Assembly: GCA_023249695.1 (NCBI GenBank)
Contig: JAHFCD010000149.1
Coordinates: 1-6,324 of the forward strand
Direction of reading: 5' to 3'
From: Elusimicrobiota bacterium
GTDB lineage: Bacteria > Elusimicrobiota > Elusimicrobia > UBA1565 > UBA9628
DNA length: 6,324 bases
Shown here: positions 5,395 through 6,324 of the stretch, piece by piece
Position numbering within the stretch: position 1 is the stretch's first letter
Layout of the letters: the number at the start of each line of letters is the position of its first letter
The notes under the pieces: generated by a model
What the model was told of the DNA's origin: nothing
Seen by the model: only the letters and a program-made list of their open reading frames with translations
Database searches by the model: none
Made by a program: the position numbers and the translations under genes

Positions 5395-6324
5395 TTAGCG
5401 CCGTCCACCGCGATCGCCGCCGCGTCCTCGGTCGCCGCCGCGTCCGGCCGCCTCACGAGGAGGACCATCGCGGCGAGGGCCGGGAGAGTCGTTCTCGGAG
5501 CCGGGGGCGATGACGGCCTTGCGCGACAGCCGGATCTTCCCGTCGGAATCGATCTCGAGGACCTTCACATCGACTTCGTCGCCGATCTTCAGGACTTCCT
5601 CGACGCGCGCGATGCGCTTGACGTCGATCTGCGAGATGTGGAGCAGGCCTTCCTTGCCCGGGAAGATCTCGACGAACGCGCCGAACTCCTTGATGGAGAC
5701 GACGTGCCCCTTGTAGATCTTGCCGATCTCGGCTTCCAGGGTGAGGGCCTCGACTTCGGCCTTCGCCTGGTCGCAGCCGATGGGATCGGTGCCGGCGACG
5801 AACACGCTGCCGTCGTCCTCGACGTCGATGTTGACGCCGTAGGTCTCTTGAATGCGGCGGATGTTCTTGCCGCCGGGGCCGATGAGGGCTCCGATCTTAT
5901 CCGAGGGGATCTTGATGCGGTACAAGCGGGGCGCGAACTCGGGGAGCTCCTTGCGGGGCTCGGGGAGGATCGCGTCCATCTTGTCGAGGATGAACAGGCG
6001 GCCGCGCTTGGCCTGGGCCAGCGCCTCTTTCATGATGGAGATCGAGAGACCTTCGATCTTCATGTCCATCTGGAAGCCGGTGATTCCATTGCGGGAACCG
6101 GCGACCTTGAAGTCCATGTCGCCGTTGTGGTCTTCGATGCCGGCGATGTCCGTGAGGACGGCGTACTTGCCGCCCTCGAGGACGAGGCCCATCGCGATGC
6201 CGGCGCAGGCGGCCTTCATGGGCACGCCGGCGTCGAACAGGGACAAGGAGCCGCCGCAGATGGAGGCCATGGACGAGGAGCCGTTGGACTCCCAGATCTC
6301 GCTGACGATGCGAAGCGTGTACGG
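5395..6324 (-). CDS. pnp: Polyribonucleotide nucleotidyltransferase (PNPase), N-terminus cut by window edge
   Basis: PNPase is a trimeric 3'-to-5' exonuclease that degrades RNA with phosphate, often as part of a degradosome. The last 309 residues are visible, in frame to base 6324. The second RNase PH domain comes first (to about residue 123 of the fragment): PYTLRIVSEI, ESNGSSSMASICGGSLSLFD and AGIEDHNGDMDFKVAG. Asp65 and Asp71 match the metal-binding pair I associate with E. coli D486/D492. A KH domain follows (about 134-190) with its GPGG loop at 149-152, then an S1 RNA-binding domain (about 200-270), VGKIYKG-like to KIRLSRK. The tail (273-309) is disordered, ending in repeated RGG units (RGGDRGRGGDRGGRR), a possible extra RNA- or protein-binding patch. 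The use of GIEDHNGD rather than GDEDHLGD at the active site also occurs in mitochondrial PNPases, so it is not a defect. accB follows after 22 bases. The start codon and any rpsO neighbour lie outside the window. Confidence 0.97.
   Translation of the reverse strand, partial: PYTLRIVSEIWESNGSSSMASICGGSLSLFDAGVPMKAACAGIAMGLVLEGGKYAVLTDIAGIEDHNGDMDFKVAGSRNGITGFQMDMKIEGLSISIMKEALAQAKRGRLFILDKMDAILPEPRKELPEFAPRLYRIKIPSDKIGALIGPGGKNIRRIQETYGVNIDVEDDGSVFVAGTDPIGCDQAKAEVEALTLEAEIGKIYKGHVVSIKEFGAFVEIFPGKEGLLHISQIDVKRIARVEEVLKIGDEVDVKVLEIDSDGKIRLSRKAVIAPGSENDSPGPRRDGPPREAAGRGGDRGRGGDRGGRR

Noticed and set aside
5577..6324. Possible loss of a PNPase catalytic Asp (GIEDH instead of GDEDH)
   Set aside because: The Ile at this position also occurs in mitochondrial PNPases as I recall them, and the Asp pair in DHNGDMD is intact.

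Overview
This is a GC-rich bacterial chromosomal window: codon third positions are dominated by G/C, and long meaningless open frames run antisense to nearly every gene. It holds six protein genes, packed with gaps of 22 to 113 bases. I see no RNA genes, mobile elements or CRISPR array. Three genes are core housekeeping: ftsK, pnp and accB. One is a 1-Cys peroxiredoxin. Two are predicted exported proteins typical of lineage-specific content. The organism cannot be named from the sequence. The core gene set, the GC content and the secreted DUF4932-like and papain-like proteins would fit a poorly cultured diderm lineage such as Elusimicrobiota, but that is a weak guess.

Layout, left to right. 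Bases 1-1841 (minus strand) carry ftsK, encoding the DNA translocase. Its C-terminus runs off the left edge. A 113-base divergent gap separates it from a plus-strand papain-like (C1 family) exported cysteine peptidase at 1955-2839. That gene converges, across a bidirectional hairpin terminator (2900-2926), on a minus-strand Prx6-type peroxiredoxin at 2945-3610. A 78-base divergent gap then leads to a plus-strand exported protein at 3689-4816. It resembles the DUF4932 family but appears to have lost the HExxH-like zinc site. It converges on the minus-strand pair pnp (5395-6324, N-terminus beyond the right edge) then accB (4842-5372), separated by 22 bases and probably co-transcribed.

How the genes work together. 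FtsK moves chromosome termini at the division septum. PNPase degrades RNA. AccB carries biotin for acetyl-CoA carboxylase, so fatty-acid synthesis is represented, although accC is not next to it. The peroxiredoxin removes peroxides. The two exported proteins are each divergently oriented from a cytoplasmic or membrane gene and show no obvious operon partners.

The most interesting signals are two. First, three start codons (ftsK, the C1 peptidase and the DUF4932-like gene) have a -10-like hexamer only 6-8 bases upstream and no Shine-Dalgarno sequence, which suggests leaderless mRNAs. The peroxiredoxin in the same window has a conventional AGGAGA ribosome site. Second, the DUF4932-like protein appears to be a degenerate metallopeptidase-like protein behind a Tat-like signal. 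I found no convincing wholly new multi-gene system here.
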